64,000 nucleotides of DNA from Flavobacteriaceae bacterium EG-1 (GTDB lineage Bacteria > Bacteroidota > Bacteroidia > Flavobacteriales > Flavobacteriaceae), in contig NZ_WJPK01000001.1 in assembly GCF_009649685.1 (NCBI RefSeq), forward strand, positions 1,492,760 to 1,556,759, given 5' to 3'. Below the pieces are notes generated by a model that did not search any database, was not told the DNA's origin, and worked only from the letters and a program-made list of their open reading frames with translations. Position 1 is the stretch's first letter. Each line of letters begins with the position of its first letter. The position numbers were made by a program, and so were the translations under genes. Of the stretch, positions 37,827 through 47,202 are shown in pieces.

Positions 37827-38003
37827 TTTTACTAGAACCCAAAATATATTGGCACTTTTACACCCCTTTACTCTATTAAGATATAATGATAATTACAAAT
37901 GGTTAAGGTTGTAACTATAATCAAATAATAAGAAAACGCATTTTCATAGTCGAGATAATTATCAATTCTTCAAAATAAAGACTTACAATTAGCAAATTAA
38001 AAC

Positions 38004-38025
38004 TACGTATTAATACGTATTTTTG
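38004..38025 (+). promoter_or_regulatory. nasA promoter with full TACGTA palindrome
   Basis: TACGTATTAATACGTA (38004-38019) is a 16-bp palindrome whose right half overlaps the -7 element TATTTTTG (38018-38025), about 46 bp before the nasA ATG. This is the clearest copy of the operator found in the island. The 177 bp before it show nothing else. Confidence 0.65.
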
Positions 38026-38071
38026 TAAATTGCCACTCAGTAGTTGAGATTTTCTATTAAAAGAATTGGCA

Positions 38072-41000
38072 ATGCATAAAAAGAAAACAGAAAAAACAAT
38101 ATGTTCTTATTGTGGCGTAGGGTGTGGTATATTAGTAGACATAGACCACAAAGGTGTAATTAAAGTTGAAGGAGATGCAGACTACCCGTCCAACAAAGGC
38201 ATGCTTTGTTCAAAAGGGCGTAACTTAAATTATGTTGCGCAAGACATAAGTGATCGTATTTTACATCCTCAAATGCGTTGGAGTAGAAATCATCCCTTGC
38301 AAAAAGTAACTTGGGATACTGCCATAGATCGTGCTGCTGCTGTTTTTAAAAGCATTATTGACAAACATGGCCCGAACAGTGTAGGATTTTACGTTTCTGG
38401 ACAATGTTTAACAGAGGAATATTATTTGGCAAACAAGATTACTAAAGGTTTTATTGGCACTAATAATATAGATACCAATTCTCGCTTATGTATGAGTTCA
38501 GCAGTTGTAGGTTATAAAAAAACGGTTGGTGAAGATTCTGTTCCAATTTCGTATGAAGATATTGAACTGGCCGATACTTTTTTAATTGCAGGTGCAAATC
38601 CGGCATGGTGCCATCCCATTTTATATCGCAGATTAGAACAACGTAAAACAGATAATCCTGAGGTAAAAGTAATAGTTGTAGACCCTAGAAAAACACAAAC
38701 AGCAGCTGCAGCAGATTTACATTTACAAATACTACCGGGTACAGATGTAATTCTTTTCAATGCTATTGCCCGATGGCTGATAGACAAAAGAAAAATAGAC
38801 AAAAACTTTATAAAAAAACACACTGTAAATTTTGAATCAGTAAAGGAGATAGCCTTTTCATTATCAATTCGGCAAGCAGCTGAAAAATGTGGCATTTCAG
38901 CTTCAGATATAAGAAAGGCTGCACAATATATTAGTGAAGCCAGTAAGTTTCTTAGTATGTGGACTATGGGTTTAAACCAAAGTGTTATAGGCGTCTCTAA
39001 AAATGTCGCTCTATTAAACCTTTCTTTATTAACCGGACAAATAGGCAAACCTGGTTGTGGTCCATTTTCATTAACCGGTCAGCCAAATGCTATGGGTGGT
39101 CGCGAAGTTGGTGGTATGGCAAATTTACTAGCGGCGCATAAAGATCTGGCGAACCCCGACCATAGAAAAGAAGTGTCTGATTTTTGGGGAGGGAAAGAAA
39201 TTCATGAAAAAGCTGGCTATACGGCCACTGAAATGTTTGATGCCTTAGAAAGTGGTAAACTAAAAGCCATTTGGATCATATGCACGAATCCTGCAGTAAG
39301 TATGCCCAATGTTAATAAAGTAGAAAGGGCGTTAAAAAAAGCTGCATTTGTTGTGGTTCAGGATATTTCGCATAATTCAGAAACAACAAAATTTGCAGAT
39401 TTACTTTTACCTGCAGCAGGTTGGCTAGAAAAAGAAGGTACAATGACTAATTCTGAACGAAGAATTAGTTATTTACCAAAAGTAATTGACCCTCCGGCCG
39501 AAGCTTTACCTGATGTAGAGATTCTATGGCGTTTTGCGCAAGCCATGGGTTTTAATGGTTTTGATTATAAAAACGCTGGTGAAGTTTATGATGAACATTG
39601 CTTACTAACCAAAGGTACCAATATTGATATTTCCGGATTATCGTATGAACGTTTAAAGAACGAAGGTAGTTTTCAATGGCCGGTTCCTAATAACACTCAC
39701 CCTGGAACACCACGCTTATTTTCAGATTTATCGTTCCATACGCCCGATAATAAAGCACATTTTAATGCTCCACAAAGTCTATATAATTCTTCAGAAGAAA
39801 CCGACAGTAACTTTCCTTTAATATTAAATACCGGTAGAGTTCGAGATCAATGGCATACTCGCACAAAAACTGGAAAGGTAAAACGTTTGCTAACACATAT
39901 TCCAGAACCTTACCTAGAAATGAATAAGGTAGATGCCTATTTAAAAAAGCTAAAAGATGGTGATATTGCAATAGTTAAAAGTAGACGCGGCCAGGTACAA
40001 GTAAAAGTAAAAGTAAACTTAGACATTCGTGAAGGAGTTGTTTTTCTACCAATGCACTGGGGTAAAGTTTTAAATAACGATTTTGGAAGAGCGAATAATA
40101 TAACCAATGACATTATTGATCCAATATCTAAAGAACCAGATTTTAAATATTGTGCTGTACAAGTTGAAAAATTTGTGAAAGCAACTCAAAAAGTTGTTGT
40201 AATAGGTGCTGGTGCTGCTGCATATCGTTTCATACAATCGTATCGTGAAAAAAACAAAAAAGATGAGCTTCATGTTTTTTCAAAAGAGCACGACCCATTT
40301 TACAATCGTGTTTTATTACCAGAGTATGTAAGCGAAATGCTTTCATGGGAGTCACTAGAAAAATTAAAAAAAGGGGAAATTAAAAAATTAGGAGTCCATT
40401 TACATTGTGGTTTAGGTATCGATGATATAGATGCAATTAATAAAACAGTTACTGATTCTAATGGTCAAACCCATACTTACGATTTATTAATTATGGCAAC
40501 CGGTAGTAGCGCTTTTGTTCCTAGCGAAGTACAAATAAACCAACCGGGCAGATTTACCATGCGCGAACGAGGTGATGCCGACAAACTTCGTAAATATTTA
40601 AAAAAAACAGAATTACCAGTTGAAAAACAACATGTGGTTATAGTTGGTGGAGGACTATTAGGTCTTGAATTAGCAGCAGCCTTAAAACATATTGGCATCA
40701 ACATTAGTATTGTGCAGCGTGCACACAGATTAATGGAGCGTCAATTAGATAATATTGCTAGCAGATTACTTGCAGAGGATGTAACAGAAAGAAATATTGA
40801 CATCTATTTTGACAATGAAGTAAGTACTGTTTTTGAAGAAAAAGGTAATGCTAATACGCTTTTAGTTAATTTAAAAACAGGCAGAACATTACAATGTAAT
40901 GCAATTGTATATGCCATAGGAACCAGACCAAATATAGAATTAGCAAAAAAAGCTAATTTAAAAACACGTCGTGGTCTTATTGTAAATTCATATCTACAAT

Positions 41001-41599
41001 CTAGCGACCCTGCAATCTTTGGTTTAGGAGAAATAGCGGAATTCAACAACTCACTTTTTGGAATCACTTCAGCTGCTGAACAACAAGCGGATATTGCCGC
41101 AAATTATATTCTAGGGGATTTCAGTAGCCAATACCATGGTTCCGTATTAATGAATATTTTAAAATTCGAAAACCTTGATTTGTGTAGTATCGGAATGGTA
41201 AATGTACCTTCAGATGACAGTAGTTATGAAGAAATTATTCTAATGGATGTAAGCCAGCGTTTTTATAAAAAATGTATCGTTAAAGATGACACTTTAAAGG
41301 GTGCAATTTTAATGGGTGATAAAAATGAATTCGCTGAATTTAAACGACTTATTGAAGAAGAGATAGAATTATCCGAAAAGCGAAATGAATTATTACGCGG
41401 AGCATCAAATACAGCGCCATTAAAAGGAGAATTAATTTGTTCTTGTAGCCAAGTTGGTGAAGGAAATATCACAGATGCAATTATAGGAGGATGTACGGAA
41501 TTTAAAAATTTATGTGCTCAAACTGGTGCAGGATTAGGTTGTGGAAGTTGCAAGCCAGAAATTAAAGCAATCTTAGACAATCAATTAGTAAATGCTTAA
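38072..41599 (+). CDS. nasA: Assimilatory nitrate reductase: NasA-type catalytic subunit fused to NAD(P)H:FAD oxidoreductase and BFD domain
   Basis: The 1175-residue protein fuses three parts. The first (1-700) is the molybdopterin enzyme with [4Fe-4S] ligands C11, C14, C18 and C46, and the likely Mo ligand C140 in SRLCMSSA. The second (about 705-1075) is a NasB/NirB-like FAD/NAD oxidoreductase starting VVVIGAGAAAY, and the third (about 1120-1175) is a BFD-like [2Fe-2S] domain (ICSCSQ, then GLGCGSCKP). Thus a single chain can in principle take electrons from NADH to nitrate. An in-frame TTG at 38066 precedes the chosen ATG. The next gene overlaps the stop by 8 bp. Confidence 0.93.
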   Translation: MHKKKTEKTICSYCGVGCGILVDIDHKGVIKVEGDADYPSNKGMLCSKGRNLNYVAQDISDRILHPQMRWSRNHPLQKVTWDTAIDRAAAVFKSIIDKHGPNSVGFYVSGQCLTEEYYLANKITKGFIGTNNIDTNSRLCMSSAVVGYKKTVGEDSVPISYEDIELADTFLIAGANPAWCHPILYRRLEQRKTDNPEVKVIVVDPRKTQTAAAADLHLQILPGTDVILFNAIARWLIDKRKIDKNFIKKHTVNFESVKEIAFSLSIRQAAEKCGISASDIRKAAQYISEASKFLSMWTMGLNQSVIGVSKNVALLNLSLLTGQIGKPGCGPFSLTGQPNAMGGREVGGMANLLAAHKDLANPDHRKEVSDFWGGKEIHEKAGYTATEMFDALESGKLKAIWIICTNPAVSMPNVNKVERALKKAAFVVVQDISHNSETTKFADLLLPAAGWLEKEGTMTNSERRISYLPKVIDPPAEALPDVEILWRFAQAMGFNGFDYKNAGEVYDEHCLLTKGTNIDISGLSYERLKNEGSFQWPVPNNTHPGTPRLFSDLSFHTPDNKAHFNAPQSLYNSSEETDSNFPLILNTGRVRDQWHTRTKTGKVKRLLTHIPEPYLEMNKVDAYLKKLKDGDIAIVKSRRGQVQVKVKVNLDIREGVVFLPMHWGKVLNNDFGRANNITNDIIDPISKEPDFKYCAVQVEKFVKATQKVVVIGAGAAAYRFIQSYREKNKKDELHVFSKEHDPFYNRVLLPEYVSEMLSWESLEKLKKGEIKKLGVHLHCGLGIDDIDAINKTVTDSNGQTHTYDLLIMATGSSAFVPSEVQINQPGRFTMRERGDADKLRKYLKKTELPVEKQHVVIVGGGLLGLELAAALKHIGINISIVQRAHRLMERQLDNIASRLLAEDVTERNIDIYFDNEVSTVFEEKGNANTLLVNLKTGRTLQCNAIVYAIGTRPNIELAKKANLKTRRGLIVNSYLQSSDPAIFGLGEIAEFNNSLFGITSAAEQQADIAANYILGDFSSQYHGSVLMNILKFENLDLCSIGMVNVPSDDSSYEEIILMDVSQRFYKKCIVKDDTLKGAILMGDKNEFAEFKRLIEEEIELSEKRNELLRGASNTAPLKGELICSCSQVGEGNITDAIIGGCTEFKNLCAQTGAGLGCGSCKPEIKAILDNQLVNA

Positions 41600-43061
41600 T
41601 AATAAGCACAATAAAGATATTATGAACGACGACTTATTTCGAATCTTATTAAAAGGAGGAGTAACATCGCCAGGTGAATTAAAAGATATTATCCTAATGT
41701 TAGAATCTGCGGGATTAAAGGAAGTCTTTTTTGGGTCTCGGCAAGATTTGTTATTTCCTTTAAAGGATATAAAAGAAGAATTACAATTAGAACAATTGTC
41801 AAAATTTAACACCGATATTATTACTAATCGAAGTTATCAGAATATTATAAGTTCATATGTTTCGGCTGATGTTTTCGAAATGACCTATTGGTTGAAAGGT
41901 TCAACATATTTATACATTCTAGAAGGTTTTGATTACTTACCAAAATTGAAAATAAATGTGACGGATCCAAAACAAAGATTAGTACCGTTATTTAGTGGTA
42001 ATTTAAATTTTATTGCATCAGAGAGTGAAGATTATTGGTACTTAAATATAAAACTACCACATTGGCAATCTGCAGAATATTACCCTGTTCTTATCTATAG
42101 TTGGGATATAAATATTATCTCTAAAACTATTGAAGAAGTTTATGAAGATATAACAGATATTGACGAACTGTTCTTTGTTTTGAATAAAAAAATTGACACC
42201 AACAACAAAACAATAGAAAGAGAATTAAATATACCTTTTCTAACATTTCCTTATTATGAAGGAATGAATCGTATGGGGCTTGACCAATATTGGTTGGGCT
42301 TATACTGGCGAAATAATAAATATGATCTTTCGTTTTTAAAAGATTTTTGCGGTTTTTGTCTTGATAATAGTATTGGTAAAATCTGTATAACTCCCTGGAA
42401 GTCATTTATTGTAAAGGGCATTAAACAAAAAAGTAGACCAGAGCTAGAACGGTTCTTAGGTCAGAGAGGTATTAATGTGCGACATTCCCAATTAGAAATG
42501 AATTGGCATTTACCTGTTGACGATAAAGAAGCTTTAGACCTCAAAAAATTCTTGGTCCGAAGTTTTGATCAAAATGACATTAGCACTTATGGTTTAACTT
42601 TTGGTATTAGTAATGATGTTGGTAAACGTTCTCATTTTTCGTCAATAATTATTGAAAAAAATAGTGCCCCTACCCTAGTAATTGATTTTGAAGTACGACC
42701 AACATACAATGTTTTGCATTTTGAAAATTTTGATCCGAATACTCAAAAATATCAAGCATATGCACACGATGTAGATAAAATAGAATTACCTGGCCTGCTT
42801 ATGGAGCTTAGTAAAAATTACTTTGAACAATTGGGTACAATAAAAATCAAAGAAGAAAAGATTAAAAGCACAGAAGAAAATGAATTGCATTTTGTACATC
42901 AATGCCCTTCATGTTTAACCATTTACGATGCAACATATGGCGATTATACTGCTAATATTAATGCCGGAACAGCGTTTGAAAGCTTACCTGATAATTATTG
43001 CTGCTCGGTATGTGAAACAACTAAGGATGAATTTAAAAGTATTGAAATTCAGTTACACTAA
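41592..43061 (+). CDS. Rubredoxin fused to degenerate sulfite/nitrite-reductase-fold domains
   Basis: The 489-residue protein ends in a rubredoxin domain (C438-x2-C441 and C471-x2-C474). Its first 420 residues resemble two NiR/SiR ferredoxin-like half-domains: LLKGGVTSPGELKDIILMLE (about 20-39) and KICITPWKSFIVKGIKQ (about 259-275). The siroheme/[4Fe-4S] cysteine motifs (C-x5-C, C-x3-C) are missing, so it is not a functional siroheme reductase. It overlaps nasA by 8 bp, so translation is coupled, and it may carry electrons to or help assemble NasA. An alternative ATG at 41622 is possible. Confidence 0.82.
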   Translation: MLNNKHNKDIMNDDLFRILLKGGVTSPGELKDIILMLESAGLKEVFFGSRQDLLFPLKDIKEELQLEQLSKFNTDIITNRSYQNIISSYVSADVFEMTYWLKGSTYLYILEGFDYLPKLKINVTDPKQRLVPLFSGNLNFIASESEDYWYLNIKLPHWQSAEYYPVLIYSWDINIISKTIEEVYEDITDIDELFFVLNKKIDTNNKTIERELNIPFLTFPYYEGMNRMGLDQYWLGLYWRNNKYDLSFLKDFCGFCLDNSIGKICITPWKSFIVKGIKQKSRPELERFLGQRGINVRHSQLEMNWHLPVDDKEALDLKKFLVRSFDQNDISTYGLTFGISNDVGKRSHFSSIIIEKNSAPTLVIDFEVRPTYNVLHFENFDPNTQKYQAYAHDVDKIELPGLLMELSKNYFEQLGTIKIKEEKIKSTEENELHFVHQCPSCLTIYDATYGDYTANINAGTAFESLPDNYCCSVCETTKDEFKSIEIQLH

Positions 43062-43113
43062 TGTAAAGTTTAGTTATAAAACTTAAACTATACTTATAAA
43101 ATATCGAAGACTT

Positions 43114-43917
43114 TTACATAGCGGCATCAAACCAGAAATCGAGAATTTCAATTTTCGGTTTATTGTGTTCGGAATCGTCCGAAGAACCCCCTTGGCCACC
43201 TCTTTGACCAGCACCACCTTGACGACCATTTCCTCTTTGACCGCCACCTATGCCTCCACCTGGGCGCCCACCAGAACCTCTTCCACCCATACTAACTGTT
43301 GGTCTATTGGTATCTGATTTTTCCTCCCTCAGATTCGATTTAATTCCAATCGTTAATTTCTTGAAATCGGCATTAGGATTATCACTTATTTTTCCTTTAG
43401 GAATCGTTAAACTATATTCCAATAATCCTTTTTCTTCATCAAATGTATATGCTAAGGAAATTCCTATACTATTCAAAAGAATATGAAATTCCTCACTATC
43501 GTCAAAATATGAGAATTCTGCCTTCTGTGGAAGCTCGTTTTCTATAATACTTTTAATTCGTAAATTTCTTTTATTTGCTATTTCTTCAACTGTTTCTATT
43601 TCTTCTAAAGTTTCTTCTATACCTCTTTGTTTATCTGGACGTATTGGCTCCAACGGATACTTCACAAATACATTTTGTTTCTTTTTGCCTTTTATATCAA
43701 AAAATACAGATACGCCCATATGTAACATAGACTGCATAGTATTCATATCTGTAGTACTAATATTTATGAACACAGAATTTTGATCGTGACTAAATTTATA
43801 ATTCACTTTATCATCAACTATACTGGTTGTGTCTGTTTCAAAATCAGATATAAACTCTTCTGCCTTTAGATTAAGCATTACAAATACTACTACTAATCCT
43901 GTAAATATTAATTTCAA
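43114..43917 (-). CDS. Secreted hypothetical protein with Gly-rich C-terminal region
   Basis: The 267-residue protein has a signal peptide (about 1-19) and no lipobox Cys. The N-terminal 190 residues look beta-rich, with MHMGVSVFFDIKGKKKQ-like segments; residues 210-250 are Gly/Arg/Gln-rich (MGGRGSGGRPGGG and similar). The end, KPKIEILDFWFDAAM, is conserved-looking. I do not recognise a family. It is the most distal gene of the minus-strand lipoprotein block, 31 bp behind the YHYH/EF-hand gene. Confidence 0.75.
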   Translation of the reverse strand: MKLIFTGLVVVFVMLNLKAEEFISDFETDTTSIVDDKVNYKFSHDQNSVFINISTTDMNTMQSMLHMGVSVFFDIKGKKKQNVFVKYPLEPIRPDKQRGIEETLEEIETVEEIANKRNLRIKSIIENELPQKAEFSYFDDSEEFHILLNSIGISLAYTFDEEKGLLEYSLTIPKGKISDNPNADFKKLTIGIKSNLREEKSDTNRPTVSMGGRGSGGRPGGGIGGGQRGNGRQGGAGQRGGQGGSSDDSEHNKPKIEILDFWFDAAM

Positions 43918-43948
43918 TATAAATTACTTTAAAATGATTAAACATTAT

Positions 43949-45118
43949 TTAAGGTCGTGGTCCTCTTGAGTTAAGTCCGATCAATAACTCCTCTTTCGAA
44001 ATATAACCATCTTCATTACTATCTACTTCGGAAAAATTTTCTTGTAAAGGTCCTTTTACTTCATTTTCTGAAAGTTGACCATCTTTATCCGCATCCATTC
44101 TTTCCATTAGTTCAGTTGCTGATAGCTTACCTCCTGGGCGCCCACCTTGTGGACCTCCGTTAGAACCACCTCCTGGTCTGCCTTCAGGTCTTTCTTCGTC
44201 CCCACCATGTGGCGGTGGACCATCGTTTTTCTCAGCTGCAAATTCACCTTTTAAACATCTACCTACATATGGAAATTCGTTTGTTACCAAATACATGTAT
44301 TTTCCATCTATTGTAATCCCATTACATTCGTCTAAATCTCCTAAACCTTCTACATATTCAAAATCTGAACCAAAACTACCGTCATGATGACCGCCAACAG
44401 ATACATCAATAGATTCCATTGGATTAGAATAAGTGCAATTTTCTCCATCTCGCTCACCTTCTACTAATTTAAAACTAGGTTTATACCCTCCACTTTTGGA
44501 ATAGTACATAGGGTAACCATCAAAAGCAAATCCAATATGCACCAAATCTTCACCGTTATCAAAACTTTGTATTACTCCTGTTGGCGTTCCATGGTAATGA
44601 TATTCACCTGTTGGTTGTACATGTGCATGATTAGAATCTAAACCCAAGTTTATCAAATCTTGTAAAGCTTCAACTCTATAGTTTTCACCAGATTCACAAA
44701 CAACAACCTCAGCAGTTTGTGGTTCGAACTTTATTCCATTTAAAGCAATACCAGGTGTTCTAACCCATTCCGCTTTACCAGTAAATTTGGGAGACAATGG
44801 AATCTCATACTTTTTATCTTGGGCAGTTATAGTATTAGGGTTTCCAATATTGGGAAATTCTCCAGTACTATGATTTGGTAAAGCATTTGTAACAATTAAA
44901 CGTTTATTCGCTGTTAAATCAACTTTAGTTTTAGTTCCAAAATTTTCATCTTCTAAAATATAAGCACCAAAATATCCTCCATTGACTTGACCATTATGCA
45001 TATGTGAATCACTTCCGTGTGTATGCGATTCACTTTCATGAGAATGCTTGGTTTTCTCCTTGCAACTCACTATTAGCAAGGTCATTATTAATGAATAATA
45101 AATATAAAATTTTTTCAT
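43949..45118 (-). CDS. YHYH-domain lipoprotein with His-rich N-terminus and two EF-hands
   Basis: The 389-residue lipoprotein (lipobox IVSC, Cys19) has a His-rich stretch (HSHESESHTHGSDSHMH, about 25-41), a YHYH domain with GEYHYHGTP (about 170-178) and GFAFDGYPMYYS (about 197-208), a Gly/Pro-rich linker (about 300-330), and two EF-hands (DADKDGQLSENE, DSNEDGYISKEE). The EF-hand part is closely related to the 92-residue protein at 56387-56665. YHYH proteins are secreted and of unknown function; the His content suggests metal binding. It is part of the operon headed by the promoter at 50333-50363. Confidence 0.85.
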   Translation of the reverse strand: MKKFYIYYSLIMTLLIVSCKEKTKHSHESESHTHGSDSHMHNGQVNGGYFGAYILEDENFGTKTKVDLTANKRLIVTNALPNHSTGEFPNIGNPNTITAQDKKYEIPLSPKFTGKAEWVRTPGIALNGIKFEPQTAEVVVCESGENYRVEALQDLINLGLDSNHAHVQPTGEYHYHGTPTGVIQSFDNGEDLVHIGFAFDGYPMYYSKSGGYKPSFKLVEGERDGENCTYSNPMESIDVSVGGHHDGSFGSDFEYVEGLGDLDECNGITIDGKYMYLVTNEFPYVGRCLKGEFAAEKNDGPPPHGGDEERPEGRPGGGSNGGPQGGRPGGKLSATELMERMDADKDGQLSENEVKGPLQENFSEVDSNEDGYISKEELLIGLNSRGPRP

Positions 45119-45175
45119 AATTTATTTTTAATTCTTGTACAAATAAATCAAGCGGCTATGATAATTTAAAATGTC

Positions 45176-46216
45176 TTATTCTACTGTATATCTAACAATA
45201 ACTTCATTATCAAGAATAACGTTTGTTGACCAAATGAATACGGCATCGTTATTATTATCATCAAAAATGTCAGTAAAATTGGTATAAGAAGGTTTATTAT
45301 TTACTCCGATGGTGTTGTTGGTATAAATAGTTGCATCAGGCCAAGCACTGTCATCAAACGCTTCATCATACCAGTTTAAAGGAATTTCCCAATGTAAGCC
45401 GTAATAATTTGACCCATTGTTAGAATCGGCCACGTCACAATTATCTGAATTTCTTATTGTGCCACTTTCAGTGGGACAAGATAAATCTTTGATTGGTGCT
45501 GTGTAAAAAGTTTGTGCTTTCCAATCACTTCCAGAAATTGCAACAACTTCATCAAATTCATTTTTAAAGACCGCAACCATTCCACCATCCCCAGGATGGA
45601 AATCAGATCCACCACTACTTTCAGTACCTATTCCCAAACTTTCCTCCCAATCCACTAATTTAATTGCAATAGTATAGGGTGCCGATACTTTAAAGCGTAC
45701 AATACTTGAATTAAATTCGGTAAAAGGTACCGCATCTTTACCTACAGGAACACCGTTTACATACATTTCAAAATAATTATCTGCAAATACATAACCGGTG
45801 ATAAGTTCTCCTTCACTATCGATTTCAATAATATCGCTACCATCTAAAGCAGCTACTGCATCTGCCGCTGTAGAATAAGTATTTCCATAAACATTATGCA
45901 AATCAGAAGCAAACGGAAAGATATCATCAGTGTAATTAACTTCCGCAGGAACGGTCCAAATAGTAGCGTCGGAAGCTTCAATTGCACCTTCTCCGGCTAC
46001 TCTTGTTCCAGCCGAAAACAAATTCGATTCCGTCGTCATGGCTATACCTTGTGTTATAGAAGCTGTTCCTGAATATGTAATCTCTGATTCGTCATCTGTT
46101 TCATCGGTTTCAAGCATTTCATCATTAACGACATCTGAAGTTTTGTCCGTTGAACATGCGACAAGGCCAAAAATAGTCGCAATTGTTAAGATTATTATTT
46201 TATAATTATTTGTCAT
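45176..46216 (-). CDS. Hypothetical lipoprotein
   Basis: The 346-residue lipoprotein (lipobox LVAC, Cys21) has an acidic segment after the anchor and a beta-rich body, with a segment YFEMYVNGVPVGKD (about 148-161) that is reminiscent of galactose-binding or sugar esterase accessory domains. No catalytic motif is evident. It is the fifth gene of the YHYH operon, between two YHYH proteins, and is probably surface-exposed like its neighbours. Confidence 0.72.
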   Translation of the reverse strand: MTNNYKIIILTIATIFGLVACSTDKTSDVVNDEMLETDETDDESEITYSGTASITQGIAMTTESNLFSAGTRVAGEGAIEASDATIWTVPAEVNYTDDIFPFASDLHNVYGNTYSTAADAVAALDGSDIIEIDSEGELITGYVFADNYFEMYVNGVPVGKDAVPFTEFNSSIVRFKVSAPYTIAIKLVDWEESLGIGTESSGGSDFHPGDGGMVAVFKNEFDEVVAISGSDWKAQTFYTAPIKDLSCPTESGTIRNSDNCDVADSNNGSNYYGLHWEIPLNWYDEAFDDSAWPDATIYTNNTIGVNNKPSYTNFTDIFDDNNNDAVFIWSTNVILDNEVIVRYTVE

Positions 46217-46241
46217 CTATATCAAATTTATTTAGATAAAC

Positions 46242-47192
46242 TTAATTACTTGAAAAAGTACCTGGTGTACCATAATATTGCCCAGATTTTAAAACATACC
46301 ATCCAGCGTCCAAATAATCTTCAGTACTAGCATGGTAATGATAAATTCCATCGGGAAAATGTTCAGTTACACCAATATGACCTCCGTAATCATCTAAATC
46401 ATCAGGATATGTACCATCTTGATCTTGTTGCCCGTATAAAGGAAAACCGTCTCGCATAAAACCTACCAAATTATCTTCGTCGATAATGGTACCATAGGCT
46501 ATCTCTGGATTTTCATCTGTATAAAGACCAAAATTTGCTCCAACATGATAGTGATAATCCAAATTAGCACCAGGATGTCCCCCAGCTGTATCCAAGGTAC
46601 TAACATCAGCTCCACCTAAGGGGTCTGAGTCACGATTTAGATTATTAAAGAAAGGAACCCCGTTCAATACCATTCCAATAGCAGAAAGCTCAGTATCTAC
46701 TTTTGTAGTTGCCTCTGTCGGATATATAGGAATTTGCATGGTGTATTGTACGGCTGCTATTTCATCATTATTATTAGCATGATAGGTGATGATGTAATTT
46801 CCTTCTTCATCATAACTAAAAATACGATCAGCTATTTGATCAATATAAAAGTTTTCTAATATGCCATCTGTAACTGAATACACCGGAAAATCTTCATATA
46901 ACTCGTGGTCCATTCCATATACATCAAAATAAGGACTTTTATGGTCAGGTAATCCCGTACTACTAGTGATAATGATTGTACCGTTCTCTTCATCAACTGT
47001 TACCGAAACTCCATTATCCTCCTTGAAAAATTCTTGTACTACAGCTGTAATTGCTACTCCCGAAGTTTCATCAGTAGTTACTTCATCATCCGTGGAAGCA
47101 TCACCATCAGAAGTCGTATTGTCATCACTACTACATGAAAAAGCTAATAGGAATACTGCAATTGCAATTGCATTAAAAAATACACTTTTCAT
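46242..47192 (-). CDS. YHYH-domain lipoprotein
   Basis: The frame is open to 47246, but ATG at 47190-47192 gives a normal lipoprotein signal (lipobox AFSC) and avoids overlap with the DUF3500 gene. Two YHYH motifs are present, LDYHYHVG (about 210) and GIYHYHAS (about 282). Between them lie GFMRDGFPLYGQ and DDYGGHIGVTEHFPDG, the shared features of all YHYH proteins here. An acidic Ser-Asp run follows the lipidated Cys (CSSDD), typical of surface export in flavobacteria. Fourth gene of its operon, 10 bp behind DUF3500. Confidence 0.87.
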   Translation of the reverse strand: MKSVFFNAIAIAVFLLAFSCSSDDNTTSDGDASTDDEVTTDETSGVAITAVVQEFFKEDNGVSVTVDEENGTIIITSSTGLPDHKSPYFDVYGMDHELYEDFPVYSVTDGILENFYIDQIADRIFSYDEEGNYIITYHANNNDEIAAVQYTMQIPIYPTEATTKVDTELSAIGMVLNGVPFFNNLNRDSDPLGGADVSTLDTAGGHPGANLDYHYHVGANFGLYTDENPEIAYGTIIDEDNLVGFMRDGFPLYGQQDQDGTYPDDLDDYGGHIGVTEHFPDGIYHYHASTEDYLDAGWYVLKSGQYYGTPGTFSSN

Positions 47193-47202
47193 TTTACAAG
47201 TT

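Noticed and set aside
38512-39048. 178-residue antisense open frame in nasA
   Set aside because: It lies within a conserved molybdopterin domain on the other strand and has no coding character of its own.
43062-43113. Possible bidirectional terminator between rubredoxin and Gly-rich protein genes
   Set aside because: AGTTTAG/CTTAAACT pairing is weak and there is no proper T tract.
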